A DNA stretch of 64,000 nucleotides from an uncultured Phycisphaerales bacterium. Its GTDB lineage: Bacteria > Planctomycetota > Phycisphaerae > Phycisphaerales > UBA1924. Location: positions 47,096-111,095 of the forward strand of contig CALKJW010000020.1 of the NCBI GenBank assembly GCA_937995595.1, given 5' to 3'. The position numbers and the translations under genes were made by a program. The notes under the pieces are model-generated. The model had not been told where the DNA came from, did not search any database, and saw nothing but the letters and a program-made list of their open reading frames with translations. Below, piece after piece: positions 63,519-64,000 of the stretch (positions are counted from its first letter, which is position 1; each line of letters begins with the position of its first letter).

Positions 63519-63705
63519 CCTTCCGAGTCGAAGGGGGCCTCATGGCCTTCTGCTTGGAACACGTCCCACGGTCGCTTTGGCCAAAGGACCGGACCCCAAG
63601 CCGTTGAAGGCAAAGCCGTGTTTTTGCGGGCTCTTTGCCATGTCTGCACTCGCTTTTTGCCGAACGAATCGGCCCCAAGTCGCTGCATTCAAACGACTTG
63701 CGAGA
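63519..63705 (+). ncRNA. Candidate tracrRNA (anti-repeat-bearing structured RNA)
   Basis: Anti-repeat AAGCCGTGTTTTTGCGGGC 63613-63631 pairs with repeat nt 10-28 (18/19 incl. 2 G:U); second block GCACTCGC 63646-63653 perfectly complementary to repeat nt 4-11; hairpin CGGTCgCTTT-GGCC-AAAGGACCG 63569-63591; 7-bp stem CAAGTCG/CGACTTG 63676-63700. Ends are estimates. Confidence 0.7.
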
Positions 63706-63710
63706 GGTCT

Positions 63711-64000
63711 GGTGCGAGTGCCCGCAGAAACGCGGCCTCTGACACCGAAACCGATGCGATGGCGGAGAGGGCCTTTGGTGCGAGTGCCCGCAGAAACGCG
63801 GCCTCTGACACCGGTGAAGGTTGAGACGTGGACGGCCATGCTGGTGCGAGTGCCCGCAGAAACGCGGTCTCTGACACCCACCAGCGCGCGCCTCCTGCAG
63901 TGCGCCCGGTGCGAGTGCCCGCAGAAACGCGGCCTCTGACACCGCCACGCATGGCGAGGCGGGCGGCGCTGGCGGTGCGAGTGCCCGCAGAAACGCGGCC
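63711..64000 (+). CRISPR. CRISPR array, 36-bp repeats, 29-30-bp spacers, truncated by window end
   Basis: Repeat GGTGCGAGTGCCCGCAGAAACGCGGCCTCTGACACC at 63711-63746, 63777-63812, 63843-63878 (1 mismatch), 63908-63943, 63974-64000 (partial); spacers 63747-63776, 63813-63842, 63879-63907, 63944-63973 all unrelated to each other. Confidence 0.98.

Noticed and set aside
63527-63939. Plus-strand ORF extension encoding VRVPAETRPLTP repeats (from ORF 62953-63939)
   Set aside because: Same artefact; reads through the tracr-like region and the array out of frame with the effector.
63124-63952. Minus-strand ORFs with repeated peptide (CQRPRFCGHSHQ / VSEAAFLRALAP / VSAGTRT)
   Set aside because: These are translations of the CRISPR array: repeat plus spacer is about 66 nt (a multiple of 3), so the frame stays open and yields a fake repeat protein.

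Overview
High-GC (Planctomycetes/Phycisphaerae-like, by inference) chromosomal window. Most of it is ordinary genome: an Mrp antiporter operon, groS/groL, rmuC, a large type II secretion/type IV pilus-like cluster (two GspE/PilB ATPases, PilT, PilC/GspF, four pseudopilin-like ORFs and a 1586-aa GspK-like protein), tRNA-Pro and tRNA-Val, two ECF-like sigma factors, lysC, hutU/hutH, proS, a MATE transporter, a hybrid histidine kinase and ggt. The standout is the right edge (about 60.93-64.0 kb): a compact Cas12-type effector (838 aa from the likely start) with intact RuvC I/II/III residues and a Zn-ribbon, followed on the same strand by a sigma70-like promoter, a structured intergenic RNA with a 19-nt anti-repeat (18/19 pairs including 2 G:U), and a CRISPR array of 36-bp repeats and 29-30-bp spacers that runs off the window. 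No cas1/cas2/cas4 is visible in the 60 kb upstream. This looks like a dual-RNA (tracrRNA-dependent) compact type V system. Its size resembles Cas12l/Cas-pi-class effectors, but the subtype cannot be assigned without searches.
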